Part shown: piece by piece, positions 23,267 to 31,438 of the stretch
Layout: each line of letters opens with the position of its first letter
Position numbering within the stretch: the stretch's first letter is position 1
Source: Ilumatobacteraceae bacterium
GTDB lineage: Bacteria > Actinomycetota > Acidimicrobiia > Acidimicrobiales > Ilumatobacteraceae
DNA: 40,183 nt
Assembly (NCBI GenBank): GCA_023263465.1
Contig: JALQWV010000062.1
Coordinates: 1-40,183 of the forward strand
Direction of reading: 5' to 3'
Position numbers and translations under genes: made by a program
The notes under the pieces: model-generated
Told to the model about the DNA's origin: nothing
Seen by the model: only the letters and a program-made list of their open reading frames with translations
The model's database searches: none

Positions 23267-23972
23267 AAGCGATTAGGTCATGTAGCGAGCTAATTCGCTC
23301 GCAGTCATAACTTGCATGATCGTTGTACGGGTCTAGCAAGATTGGGTGTAGTCCTGCATTCTGCGCACCAATAACGTCATTCACAAATGAGTCGCCAACG
23401 TAGGCGATGCGGTCAATTCCAATCCCCTTTTCGTTCATGACCGCAATTGCATCTCGAAAGATTCCGGGGTGAGGTTTGGCTGTTCCTATGACATGGGAAT
23501 CGGTAACGATGAGCACCGGAACACCTGCGCCAGTTCCCACTTGACAGATGCATTGGTTGGCAAGCGTTGCTTCCACCTGCCCGCTGGCATTTGACACAAT
23601 GCCGATGGGTAAACCTTTCAAGTGCATTTGCCACAATGCGGCAGCGGATTCAAGAATTGGATATCGCCATAAAAACGGTGAGAACATTTTTCGCAGTTGT
23701 GCGCTTGCACTCACCGCAGAGGATCCGGTTATTCCTGCAGCCTCTACATAAGCGTCGCGATATGGATTCCAACTGAAACCATCAATGGTTTCTTTTGCGG
23801 TTTCGCGCGCAACAGCGTCTAAACGCTCCATACCGGCGTAATGTGCGCGCATTAATCGTTCGATAGAACCATCGCCACCATGTGCGCGAACAATTGCGCC
23901 TAGTGAAATGGGGTCGGGTAATAAAAAGATGCCACCAGCATCAAACAGAATTGCGTCGAAACGTTTGGTCAC
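23259..23972 (-). CDS. HAD-superfamily hydrolase-like protein
   Basis: This 237-residue protein has the haloacid-dehalogenase Rossmann fold: motif I ILFDAGGIFLL (nucleophile Asp), motif II IGIVSNASG (Ser), motif III TAKPHPGIF (Lys) and motif IV YVGDSFVNDV (two Asp). Motif I is D-A-G rather than D-x-D, so the usual general acid Asp is missing; this occurs in some HAD subgroups and weakens a confident phosphatase call. A helical C1-type cap lies between motifs I and II. Its ATG overlaps the stop of the CitE-like lyase gene (ATGA), so the two are coupled, perhaps for a CoA or phosphate housekeeping step. Confidence 0.85.
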   Translation of the reverse strand: MTKRFDAILFDAGGIFLLPDPISLGAIVRAHGGDGSIERLMRAHYAGMERLDAVARETAKETIDGFSWNPYRDAYVEAAGITGSSAVSASAQLRKMFSPFLWRYPILESAAALWQMHLKGLPIGIVSNASGQVEATLANQCICQVGTGAGVPVLIVTDSHVIGTAKPHPGIFRDAIAVMNEKGIGIDRIAYVGDSFVNDVIGAQNAGLHPILLDPYNDHASYDCERISSLHDLIAFI

Positions 23973-24910
23973 GCTTGTGGTGAACGCTTGCGACCTGCAC
24001 GCTCACCGCGTGAGATGAACTTCAACGCCATCTTGCGGCTAGCTTCGTCAATCATTTCGTTACCAAACATGACTGCGCCCTTGCCTTCGCCTTCGGTGGC
24101 TTCTTTGTAGGCATCAATAATTGACCAGGCTTTGTCGAACTGTTCCTGCGTTGGCGAGAACACGTCGTTCAAGACGGTTACTTGGTCTGGGTGCAATGCC
24201 CACTTGCCGTCGTAGCCAAGAATGCGGGAACGCATGCTGTATTCGCGAAGCGCATCGCTGTCGCGAACATGCAAGAACGGTCCGTCGATTACTTGCAGAC
24301 CATTTGCACGACCTGCCATCAAGATTTTGTTGTACACGTAATGGAAGTGGTCACCTGGGTATTCGTCAATCTTTACGCCACCTGTGAGCACTGGCATTTC
24401 CATGCTTGCTGCAAAGTCGGCTGGTCCAAAGATGATGGTTTCAAGTCGAGGGCTTGCTGCACAGATTTCTTCAACATTGATCAGCCCGCGAGCAGTTTCA
24501 ATTTGCGCCTCAATGCCGATGTGGCCGATTGGCAAACCTGCTGAAATTTCTACCTGACGAAGCAACATGTCGGTTGCCACGATCTGCGCTGCAGATTCAA
24601 CCTTTGGCAACATGATTTCGTCGAGGCGTTCACCTGCATTGCCGACAACTTCAATAATGTCAAAGGCAGTCCACTTGGTGCTCCAGTCGTTTACGCGAAC
24701 ACACAACACCTTGTCGCCCCAGTCATTGCCACGAATAGCGGCTGCGATCTTGGCGCGTGAAGCTTCTTTTTCCTTTGGTGCTACTGCGTCTTCAAGATCG
24801 AGGAACACCATGTCGGCAGGAATTCCTGGACCCTTGCCCAGCATCTTTTCTGACGAGCCTGGAATTGACAGGCATGAACGGCGAGGAAGATGACGGGAGC
24901 GTGCTGACAT
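23969..24910 (-). CDS. CitE-like HpcH/HpaI aldolase, candidate malyl/methylmalyl-CoA lyase
   Basis: This 313-residue TIM-barrel lyase cleaves or condenses beta-hydroxyacyl-CoA thioesters. Visible motifs are SCLSIPGSSEKMLGKG (CoA site), FLDLEDAVAPKEK, VRVNDW, IEAQIETARGL (Glu metal ligand), IFGPADFAASM (Asp metal ligand) and GKWALHPDQV. This set fits L-malyl-CoA/beta-methylmalyl-CoA lyase or citramalyl-CoA lyase, not the beta subunit of citrate lyase, since no citD, citF or citC is near. Together with the methylsuccinyl-CoA dehydrogenase and MaoC genes it supports an ethylmalonyl-CoA pathway. It lies 10 nt after the eIF2B-like gene and overlaps the HAD gene. Confidence 0.87.
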   Translation of the reverse strand: MSARSRHLPRRSCLSIPGSSEKMLGKGPGIPADMVFLDLEDAVAPKEKEASRAKIAAAIRGNDWGDKVLCVRVNDWSTKWTAFDIIEVVGNAGERLDEIMLPKVESAAQIVATDMLLRQVEISAGLPIGHIGIEAQIETARGLINVEEICAASPRLETIIFGPADFAASMEMPVLTGGVKIDEYPGDHFHYVYNKILMAGRANGLQVIDGPFLHVRDSDALREYSMRSRILGYDGKWALHPDQVTVLNDVFSPTQEQFDKAWSIIDAYKEATEGEGKGAVMFGNEMIDEASRKMALKFISRGERAGRKRSPQA

Positions 24911-24920
24911 GGACTACAGG

Positions 24921-25721
24921 TTACATCGCACTGCGCACGAGCATCTCGGTCGTAGGGGCGCATTCGGCCACTACTGACAGCGAAGCGTCCGTGATTCCTT
25001 GCGGTCCAACAACAGCGCGAAACAGTTCGCGCGGAACAACATCCACCTCGGTTCGCCACGGACGTTGTGAATCGACATTGCGCGATTTCATTGCCTCCCA
25101 TAATTCGGCTGGCAATCGCGTTCCGCGTCGTGCAGTGACGACTGCAGGTTTTTGCGCAACGTATGCGAGGGCGGCCACACCATGCGAGCCAGAGTTCATG
25201 AGGAATTCGTCCGGACCACAACCCAATGCATCAAGCACCACCATGTCGCACATGCCAATGGCACGTGCTGCATGCTCGATTGACACGTTTTCTGCTTCCA
25301 CCTGAACTCGCTCAAGTGCATGTACCGCACTATCTGCCGATCCAAAGGAATCAATCACCAAGGCTTTGCACTCACCACGCTGCACCAAGGCTTCAAGTGC
25401 AGTCGGACTCCAACCAACAATGCACACTGTCTGCGAGCCGCCCAGATACGAAAGGAGGTGATCTGTCGTTGCATCGTTGCCAATTTCGGATTCCAGTTCA
25501 TACAGACGTTCAAACGGGTCAAGCGCAGATAACGCTTGAGCACACAGCCACCACAATGGCGCACATGTGGGGTGTCGCTCCACGATTCTCCGTGCGGCCA
25601 AAACCAAGCCTGCCGGCTCCAAATGCAAGCCAAATAGTGCCTGTGCTGTCTCGCTCACCAATGCGACTGGGTCGGCTCCAGTGGCACGCGCCACATACCG
25701 CAGGTGCTCAATCGGGTGCAT
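24921..25721 (-). CDS. eIF2B-like / sugar-phosphate isomerase-fold protein, unknown function
   Basis: This 266-residue protein resembles the eIF2B alpha/beta/delta and methylthioribose-1-phosphate isomerase family. Family-like blocks are ARRIVERHPTCAPLWWLCAQAL, then LVIDSFGSADSAVHAL, MCDMVVLDALGCGPDEFLMN and SGSHGVAALAYVAQKPAVVTA, matching the region where eIF2B-fold enzymes have D-x-V-L-x-G-A-D-A and N-K-x-G-T. Here Asp-Ala-Leu-Gly-Cys and Ser-Gly-Ser-His replace those, so isomerase activity is doubtful. It heads a run with the CitE-like lyase and HAD genes and has TAGCGT 7 nt before its ATG. Assignment is by motif shape only. Confidence 0.6.
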   Translation of the reverse strand: MHPIEHLRYVARATGADPVALVSETAQALFGLHLEPAGLVLAARRIVERHPTCAPLWWLCAQALSALDPFERLYELESEIGNDATTDHLLSYLGGSQTVCIVGWSPTALEALVQRGECKALVIDSFGSADSAVHALERVQVEAENVSIEHAARAIGMCDMVVLDALGCGPDEFLMNSGSHGVAALAYVAQKPAVVTARRGTRLPAELWEAMKSRNVDSQRPWRTEVDVVPRELFRAVVGPQGITDASLSVVAECAPTTEMLVRSAM

Positions 25722-25728
25722 TGTTGAG

Positions 25729-25734
25729 ACGCTA
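25729..25734 (-). promoter_or_regulatory. -10 box (TAGCGT) for eIF2B-like/CitE/HAD operon
   Basis: TAGCGT, 7 nt, then ATG 25721. Confidence 0.5.
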
Positions 25735-25748
25735 GTGCTCTAACTTGC

Positions 25749-25754
25749 TACCGT
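25749..25754 (+). promoter_or_regulatory. -10 box (TACCGT) for thioredoxin-like/fumarase operon
   Basis: TACCGT, 8 nt, then GTG 25763. It is divergent from the box at 25729-25734. Confidence 0.45.
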
Positions 25755-25762
25755 CTCATCCT

Positions 25763-26251
25763 GTGGCAAATGCACCTTCTCTCGACACTTCACTCAAACC
25801 CCTCAACGGCGAGGCTCGCCCATTGCGCGAATGGTTGACCACCTTCCATCTCACGTCCATCGTCATTGACCCCTACACCAACGAAAGTTCATGGATCTTG
25901 AAAACCGCCGGACGGATCCTGCATGAATTCTCTGGTGCCGCTACACGGGTCAACTTTGTGGTCACTTCTTCTGAAGCCGATGCAAAGAAGTTCCTTGGTC
26001 CACTTGCTGATACCTACCTCACTTTCACCGATCCAGAGCGATTGTTGGTAAAGCAACTCGGACTTACTGAACTTCCTGCGTTTGTGTTTATTCAGTCAGA
26101 TGGAACAGTGCCGCAGTGCGCTCAAGGATGGAGCCCCAAGTCGTGGCGCGAAGTGTCCGACTACATTGCCGACACAGTGAAATGGTCTCGCCCGTTGATT
26201 CCAGCCGCAGGCGACCCAGGTACCTACAAGGGCACACCGGCACTCGTGTAA
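25763..26251 (+). CDS. Thioredoxin-fold protein without CXXC
   Basis: This 162-residue protein appears to have a thioredoxin-like fold. After a short N-terminal segment there is a beta strand (TSIVIDPYTNESSWIL), a helix, a second strand (RVNFVVTSSEADAKKF) and the cis-Pro strand ELPAFVFIQSDGTV followed by a terminal helix. Where active thioredoxins have CXXC this one has Asn-Glu-Ser-Ser, and the only Cys is near residue 116, so it is not a disulfide reductase. It is coupled to fumarase (TAATG overlap), which suggests a linked role, perhaps as a helper or stress sensor for the Fe-S enzyme; that is inference. GTG 25763 is chosen for its -10-like box. Confidence 0.7.
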   Translation: MANAPSLDTSLKPLNGEARPLREWLTTFHLTSIVIDPYTNESSWILKTAGRILHEFSGAATRVNFVVTSSEADAKKFLGPLADTYLTFTDPERLLVKQLGLTELPAFVFIQSDGTVPQCAQGWSPKSWREVSDYIADTVKWSRPLIPAAGDPGTYKGTPALV

Positions 26252-27912
26252 TGGCAAAGCCAACGCCAGCACCTTTTGAATACTCGGAGCTGCTTCCTCT
26301 TGGCGTAGATGACACGCAATACCGATTCCTAGGAAACGAAGGTGTTTCCACTTTTGAAACCAGTGAGGGAACGTTTCTCAAAGTTGATCCAGCAGCAATC
26401 GTTACACTCACCGAGCACGCCATGCGCGACATCGCTCATCTATTACGTGCAAGCCACTTGCAACAGCTGGCCAACATCATGGTTGATCCCGAAGCAAGCG
26501 ACAATGATCGATTCGTAGCACTTGATCTGTTGAAGAACGCCAGTATCTCTGCAGGTGGTGTGTTGCCGATGTGCCAGGACACGGGCACGGCAATTGTGAA
26601 AGCTAAAAAAGGCCAGTTCGTATTCACAGGTGGTGGCGACGAAGAAGCAATTTCGCAGGGCATTTACAACACGTACCTCACCAGCAACCTTCGCTACAGC
26701 CAACTAGCTCCACTTTCGATGTACGAAGAAGTGAACACCAACACCAATCTTCCTGCAGAAATCAAAATTTCATCTGTTGATGGCGATGAATACAAGTTCT
26801 TGTTCATGGCTAAAGGTGGCGGTTCGGCAAACAAGAGTTATTTATTCCAAGAGACCAAAGCACTCCTGAATGAAAAGTCTTTGCTTCCGTGGGCATTTGA
26901 AAAAATGAAAACACTTGGAACCGCAGCCTGCCCTCCGTATCACCTCGCAATTGTTATTGGAGGAACCTCGGCAGAGAACGCTGTAGAGACAGCAAAACTT
27001 GCAAGCGCTCACTACCTCGATTCGCTGCCAACATCGGGCAGCAAACTCGGACACGCATTCCGCGATCTCGACCTTGAACAGAAGATGCTCACGTTGTCGC
27101 AGCAAACTGGAATTGGTGCGCAATTTGGAGGAAAGTATTTCTGTCACGATGTACGCGTTATTCGCCTACCTCGCCACGGCGCAAGTTGCCCTGTTGCCAT
27201 GGCCGTGAGTTGCAGTGCCGACCGTCAGGCGCTTGGCAAAATTAACAGCAAGGGCATCTTCCTCGAACAACTCGAAACTGATCCAGCCCGTTTCCTTCCG
27301 GAGATCACCGAGGAGCACTTAGCAAGCGAAGTTGTGGCAATTGATCTGAATTTGCCGATGTCAGAAATTCGTGACACGTTGTCGAAGTACCCCGTAAAAA
27401 CGAGAGTCATGCTCACCGGGCCAATGGTGGTTGCTCGCGATATCGCACACGCAAAAATCAAAGAACGCCTCGATGCCGGCAAAGGGCTTCCGCAATACAT
27501 GAAAGATCACTGCGTCTATTACGCAGGTCCCGCCAAAACGCCAGAGGGTTTTGCATCGGGATCATTTGGCCCGACTACTGCAGGTCGGATGGATAGCTAT
27601 GTTGCCGATTTCCAGGCTGCAGGCGGAAGCTTTGTGATGTTGGCAAAAGGGAACCGCTCGAAGCAGGTCACCGATGCTTGCAATACGTATGGCGGTTTCT
27701 ACCTCGGTTCAATAGGTGGTCCCGCGGCACGCTTGGCCCAGGATTGCATCACCAAAGTTGAAGTGCTCGAATTCGCAGAGCTCGGCATGGAAGCAGTATG
27801 GAAAATTGAAGTTCAAGACTTCCCTGCATTTATCGTGGTTGACGACAAGGGCAACGACTTTTTTGATGCAATCAATGCCAATACAGGCGTCAAATTAACA
27901 GTTCGCAAATAG
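26251..27912 (+). CDS. fum: Fumarate hydratase, class I (4Fe-4S)
   Basis: This 553-residue TCA-cycle enzyme converts fumarate to malate using a labile 4Fe-4S cluster. It is the single-chain class I form, with both halves present. The N-terminal half includes LLKNASISAGGVLPMCQDTGTA (first cluster Cys), NTNLPAEIKI, KGGGSANKSYLFQ and HGASCPVAMAVSCS (further Cys). The C-terminal half includes RVMLTGPMVVARDIAH, YYAGPAKTP, SFGPTTAGRMDSYV and GNRSKQV. ATG 26251 shares a base with the stop of the thioredoxin-like gene, which fixes the start. It converges on the LLM oxidoreductase with 4 bp between stops. Confidence 0.95.
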   Translation: MAKPTPAPFEYSELLPLGVDDTQYRFLGNEGVSTFETSEGTFLKVDPAAIVTLTEHAMRDIAHLLRASHLQQLANIMVDPEASDNDRFVALDLLKNASISAGGVLPMCQDTGTAIVKAKKGQFVFTGGGDEEAISQGIYNTYLTSNLRYSQLAPLSMYEEVNTNTNLPAEIKISSVDGDEYKFLFMAKGGGSANKSYLFQETKALLNEKSLLPWAFEKMKTLGTAACPPYHLAIVIGGTSAENAVETAKLASAHYLDSLPTSGSKLGHAFRDLDLEQKMLTLSQQTGIGAQFGGKYFCHDVRVIRLPRHGASCPVAMAVSCSADRQALGKINSKGIFLEQLETDPARFLPEITEEHLASEVVAIDLNLPMSEIRDTLSKYPVKTRVMLTGPMVVARDIAHAKIKERLDAGKGLPQYMKDHCVYYAGPAKTPEGFASGSFGPTTAGRMDSYVADFQAAGGSFVMLAKGNRSKQVTDACNTYGGFYLGSIGGPAARLAQDCITKVEVLEFAELGMEAVWKIEVQDFPAFIVVDDKGNDFFDAINANTGVKLTVRK

Positions 27913-27916
27913 TGAA

Positions 27917-28837
27917 CTAGCGCTGCAGTAGCGACTTCAACATTTCACGTGTGTCGTGTTGTTCGTCTGGTGTTGCTCCGAACTCCACTCCGCCGAAATC
28001 AGTGACTCCAATTTCTTGCAACGCTGCAACCCTGTCAAACACTTCGCTTGCTGAACCGATAATGGCAACGTCTGCTGGGCCGGCAGCACCTTCGTGGTCC
28101 AACATTGCTCGATAGCTTGGCAACTGCCCATACACAGCAAACACTTGTGCTGCTCGAGCGCGTGCGCCTTCAACATCTTTTGTGACACATACTGGAAGCG
28201 CAGCAATCACACGGGGCTTAGGCTTTCCAAGTCTGTCTGCAGCCTCGTTAATGGTTGGCACGGTAAGTGTGCGTAAAGTTTCTGGCCCGGTGCACCACGT
28301 GAGTGTTCCCTGAGTCATCGCCGCAGCAAGCCTCAGCATTTGTGGCCCGAGGGCAGCAACGACAACGTCGCAGCTTTGTGGCTTTCCAATAGTGAGCTCG
28401 GCATGCGTGGTAAGAGTTTCTCCCGCAAACGAAACCTTTCGATCATGGATTAACGGCATCAGGATTGATAGGTATTCCTTCATGTGACGCAACGGCTTTT
28501 CAAATGAAAGATTTAACATTCCTTCAATGACCACCTGGTGACTAAGGCCAATCCCCAAGCACAAACGACCTCCGCTTGCCTGGTTCGCTGTGAGCGCTTG
28601 TTGCGCCAACATCATCGGATGACGTGGATACGTAGGAATCACGCTGGTTCCCAGTTCAATACGTGGAACCTGGTGACCCACAACTGAAAGCGTGCTGAGC
28701 GCATCCAGTCCAAAAATTTGTGACTGCCAATACGATGCAAAGCCATCTCGCTCTGCCGTCTTCACTTCTGCGAGCACTCCGTCAACTGTGCTGTCGTTGT
28801 TTGAGCCAAAGATCCCAATTTTCATGCTGTTTGTCAT
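27917..28837 (-). CDS. LLM-class (F420-type) oxidoreductase
   Basis: This 306-residue TIM-barrel flavin/F420 oxidoreductase belongs to the luciferase-like monooxygenase family in the actinobacterial F420-dependent group. Visible parts are IGIFGSNNDSTVDGVLAEVKTAERDGFASYW at the N terminus (given in pieces: IGIFGSNND, AERDGFASYW), ELGTSVIPTYPRHP, LALGIGLSHQ-like LCLGIGLSHQV, and DVVVAALGPQMLRLAA. The substrate cannot be read. Its ATG overlaps the stop of the SGNH hydrolase gene (ATGA), so it is the last gene of a probable mscL-SGNH-LLM operon. Confidence 0.88.
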   Translation of the reverse strand: MTNSMKIGIFGSNNDSTVDGVLAEVKTAERDGFASYWQSQIFGLDALSTLSVVGHQVPRIELGTSVIPTYPRHPMMLAQQALTANQASGGRLCLGIGLSHQVVIEGMLNLSFEKPLRHMKEYLSILMPLIHDRKVSFAGETLTTHAELTIGKPQSCDVVVAALGPQMLRLAAAMTQGTLTWCTGPETLRTLTVPTINEAADRLGKPKPRVIAALPVCVTKDVEGARARAAQVFAVYGQLPSYRAMLDHEGAAGPADVAIIGSASEVFDRVAALQEIGVTDFGGVEFGATPDEQHDTREMLKSLLQR

Positions 28838-29682
28838 GGGGCAACCGTAGTTGCTACCGCACCGCCGGGCGCATCTGTAGTCACCGTTTCAGCAGGAAGG
28901 GTTGTTGGCATTGCATCGAGAACCTTGGAATCATTCTGAAATATAGATGGCAAGCACTGGCCATTGCTTCGATCGCGCGCGAATTCAAGAGATCGCGCTA
29001 CCGCAGTTGCAAGTACTGCTCGTCCATCTGCAGTGAGATGCACCCCATCGGTTCCAATCAAACCGTTATTCCTTGCCACCGCCGCCCAGTCAAGCACTGT
29101 GATGTTTCCATACTCCTCAGCTACGCGTTTAATAATTTCATTAATTTGAAATTGCTTTGGTCGAAACTCCGCGGTGGTCAACACGACGAAAGGATTTTGC
29201 GAAAGCACATCAAACATTTCACGCAACTTTTCTTCATATGCAACCATGTTGTCATCGTTGTTGGTACCAAGAAATACCACTGCTGTGTCCCAACCCTCTT
29301 CCCACCGACGCCCCAGCACTCGCGCACCGAAATCTATGAATTCTCCCGCTTGAGCCTCGACCGCCACCTGCCAACCAAGTTTTGTAAGTGTGTTACACAT
29401 TTCATTGCCATAACGCGAAGAAGTTGAAGCAAAAATTGAGTCGCCAATCATCAGAACTCGATTGCCTTGAATTTGCGGTCCAATCATTTTTCCGAGTAAT
29501 TCTGGAAACGTGATATCTACTCCGTCTGGAAGTGTGATAAGTGAGTTGAAATCGCCTCCAGGAATTCTGCCAACACCGCTTAAATATTCGCTCCGATTCA
29601 CAACAAACCGATAAGCGCCAAATGAAATCGCGATTACGAGCAACGTTGCAATTACACCTGCAATAAACCCGTTGCGGCGCAT
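28834..29682 (-). CDS. Membrane-anchored SGNH/GDSL-type hydrolase
   Basis: This 282-residue protein has an N-terminal signal-anchor helix (residues ~6-25) followed by an extracytoplasmic SGNH hydrolase domain. Block I is VLMIGDSIFAS (Ser nucleophile), the Gly block lies around AGEFIDFG, block III is VVFLGTNNDDN (Asn) and block V is GTDGVHLTADGR (Asp and His). A Thr/Ala-rich tail ends the protein, as in other exported proteins of this window. The likely role is deacylation of an envelope glycan or lipid. Its ATG directly follows the mscL stop with no gap, and its stop overlaps the LLM gene. Confidence 0.88.
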   Translation of the reverse strand: MRRNGFIAGVIATLLVIAISFGAYRFVVNRSEYLSGVGRIPGGDFNSLITLPDGVDITFPELLGKMIGPQIQGNRVLMIGDSIFASTSSRYGNEMCNTLTKLGWQVAVEAQAGEFIDFGARVLGRRWEEGWDTAVVFLGTNNDDNMVAYEEKLREMFDVLSQNPFVVLTTAEFRPKQFQINEIIKRVAEEYGNITVLDWAAVARNNGLIGTDGVHLTADGRAVLATAVARSLEFARDRSNGQCLPSIFQNDSKVLDAMPTTLPAETVTTDAPGGAVATTVAP

Positions 29683-30093
29683 TTAATTGTTGTTCTGTTT
29701 ACGAATTTCGTCGCGAATAGATGCCAACAAATCATTCGTCGATTCTTCAGTTTTTGCATTATGAAAACGACCATATGCCTTAATCACGAAAAACATCACT
29801 GTGCTCACCATCAAAAAATTTAGAATTGCTGTCAGCAATCCACCAACAGGAATGAAACTTCCGTTCAAGGTCAGACCCTTGTCGTTAAAATTTGGTCGAT
29901 TTCCACCAAACACGGCACCGACCAAGCCACCGAGAATTCCCTGGTTGTCTTTGCCATCTCCGGCCACAGCATCAATAACGGTCTTAAATGTGGCGCCCAT
30001 AACAAAAGCAACGGCTACGTCAACCACACTTCCTCGGTTAATAAACGCTTTGAATTCGTGAACGATGCCACTTGTCTTGAGGGGTTGAGACAT
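29683..30093 (-). CDS. mscL: Large-conductance mechanosensitive channel
   Basis: This 136-residue pentameric inner-membrane channel opens on hypo-osmotic shock. The first helix, FKAFINRGSVVDVAVAFVMGATF, begins with the conserved amphipathic start and has the VVDVAVAFVMG pore-lining pattern. A periplasmic loop of about 45 residues follows, then the second helix GGLLTAILNFLMVSTVMFFVI and a charged cytoplasmic C-terminal bundle. ATG 30093 is preferred over TTG 30114 because TACTGT stands 7 nt before it. It is followed without a gap by the SGNH gene and preceded by the MFS gene 29 nt upstream. Confidence 0.93.
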   Translation of the reverse strand: MSQPLKTSGIVHEFKAFINRGSVVDVAVAFVMGATFKTVIDAVAGDGKDNQGILGGLVGAVFGGNRPNFNDKGLTLNGSFIPVGGLLTAILNFLMVSTVMFFVIKAYGRFHNAKTEESTNDLLASIRDEIRKQNNN

Positions 30094-30100
30094 GTCTTTC

Positions 30101-30106
30101 ACAGTA
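30101..30106 (-). promoter_or_regulatory. -10 box (TACTGT) for mscL operon
   Basis: TACTGT, 7 nt, then ATG 30093. It sits between the MFS stop and mscL. Confidence 0.5.
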
Positions 30107-30122
30107 GTTGCCAAACCAATTT

Positions 30123-31403
30123 CTATGCAGGGTTCTCGCTCGAATCCAAGTCGCTGAAACGGTCAATTTTGCGAAGAGATGGGAATCCGATCCACCACAC
30201 TCCAACGATGGCGATGGTAGCTACTCCTCCGCCGATCACCGTTGCAGGTGTGCCAAACGCTTGCGAGGCAAGCCCAGACTCAAATGCTCCTAGTTCGTTG
30301 GTTGCGCCAATGAATACATTTTCTACAGCCGACACTCGACCACGTTTTTCGTCTGGCGTCACGAGGGGAACGATGGAACCGCGAATAAACACGCTCACCA
30401 TGTCGGCTGCACTCAATACCAACACCGCAATGAATGCAACGGTGTAACTCGACGTATCGCCCAACACAATTGTTGCTAAGCCAAATACTCCAACAGCTAT
30501 TAACAACGATCGCCCCACATTTCTTTGCAGTGGACGAATGGCCAAAAACGCCGCCATTGCTGCTGCACCAATACCACCTGCAGCACGGAGCCAACCGTAT
30601 GCAATATTGCCAACACCAAGTTGTTCCTCTGCGATCACTGGCAACAGTGCGACAGCACCACCAAACAGCACGGCAAACAGGTCGAGTGAGATTGCAGCCA
30701 ACAAAATTGGAGTGCGCTTAATAAAATGCAGTCCTTCCATTGCCGAGCGCATCGTTACCTTTTCGTTCGGATCGCGTGGTGCTGGTTCTCGCAAAAACTG
30801 CACTCCCAAGATGCCCAAAATTCCAATTAGCGTTAACGCTGATGTAGTTGCGTAAGGAATCCACGGGGAAATGCTGTACAGCAATCCCGAAGCGGCCGGA
30901 CCGATGATCATCGCCGAGGTCCATACTGCCGAGCTCATCGCAATGATCGGCGGCAACCCACCGTCCGGGGCAACCATCGGATAAATAGAGCGAACCGCCG
31001 GTGAAAGAAATGCGCGACACGAACCAAAAACGATTCCGATCATGAAGAATGGCCAGACTGCAGGGCTTTCGTCTCCCTGAATTGAAATGGAATACCAAAC
31101 AAGAGATAGTGCACAGACCAATTCGCCTGCAAGCGCAATGGCTGCCACATGTTTTCGGTTGTATCGGTCGGCAACGCTTCCGCTGACGAACACGAGTAAC
31201 GCAATAGGTGCAAACTCTGCTAATCCGAGCCATCCAATATCTATTGCCCTGCCCGTGATATCAAAAATGTGTTTACCGAGCGTTGCTGCCTGCAGCATTA
31301 CGCCAACATAGAAAGCAAAGCTCGATGTAAGCATGCGGCGCACCGATGAAGACTTGAGGACATCTCGGGCAGTAAGTTGATTGGAGGGTTCGGAACTGCT
31401 CAC
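30123..31403 (-). CDS. MFS transporter (MFS_3/EntS-like)
   Basis: This 426-residue major facilitator has about twelve membrane helices. The EntS/MFS_3 features are a first helix with FAFYVGVMLQAATLG, the loop 2-3 motif SGSVADRYNRKHV, FFMIGIVFGSCRAFLSPAVRSI in helix 4-5 and PDEKRGRVSAVENVF in loop 8-9. Members export siderophores, drugs or peptides; the substrate is not predictable. The GTG start has TAGGGT 9 nt upstream. It is divergent from the amidase across 35 bp. Confidence 0.92.
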   Translation of the reverse strand: MSSSEPSNQLTARDVLKSSSVRRMLTSSFAFYVGVMLQAATLGKHIFDITGRAIDIGWLGLAEFAPIALLVFVSGSVADRYNRKHVAAIALAGELVCALSLVWYSISIQGDESPAVWPFFMIGIVFGSCRAFLSPAVRSIYPMVAPDGGLPPIIAMSSAVWTSAMIIGPAASGLLYSISPWIPYATTSALTLIGILGILGVQFLREPAPRDPNEKVTMRSAMEGLHFIKRTPILLAAISLDLFAVLFGGAVALLPVIAEEQLGVGNIAYGWLRAAGGIGAAAMAAFLAIRPLQRNVGRSLLIAVGVFGLATIVLGDTSSYTVAFIAVLVLSAADMVSVFIRGSIVPLVTPDEKRGRVSAVENVFIGATNELGAFESGLASQAFGTPATVIGGGVATIAIVGVWWIGFPSLRKIDRFSDLDSSENPA

Positions 31404-31412
31404 AGGCTGTAA

Positions 31413-31418
31413 ACCCTA
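31413..31418 (-). promoter_or_regulatory. -10 box (TAGGGT) for MFS gene
   Basis: TAGGGT, 9 nt, then GTG 31403. Confidence 0.35.
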
Positions 31419-31425
31419 ATCAATC

Positions 31426-31432
31426 AGGGGGA
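31426..31432 (+). promoter_or_regulatory. Strong Shine-Dalgarno site for amidase
   Basis: AGGGGGA lies 6 nt before ATG 31439. This is one of few unit-heading genes in the window with a clear ribosome-binding site instead of a TAnnnT box near the start. Confidence 0.6.
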
Positions 31433-31438
31433 ATTGCA

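Noticed and set aside
26116..26250. A longer N terminus for fumarase from 26116
   Set aside because: It would run inside the thioredoxin-like gene; the TAATG overlap at 26249-26253 gives the natural start.
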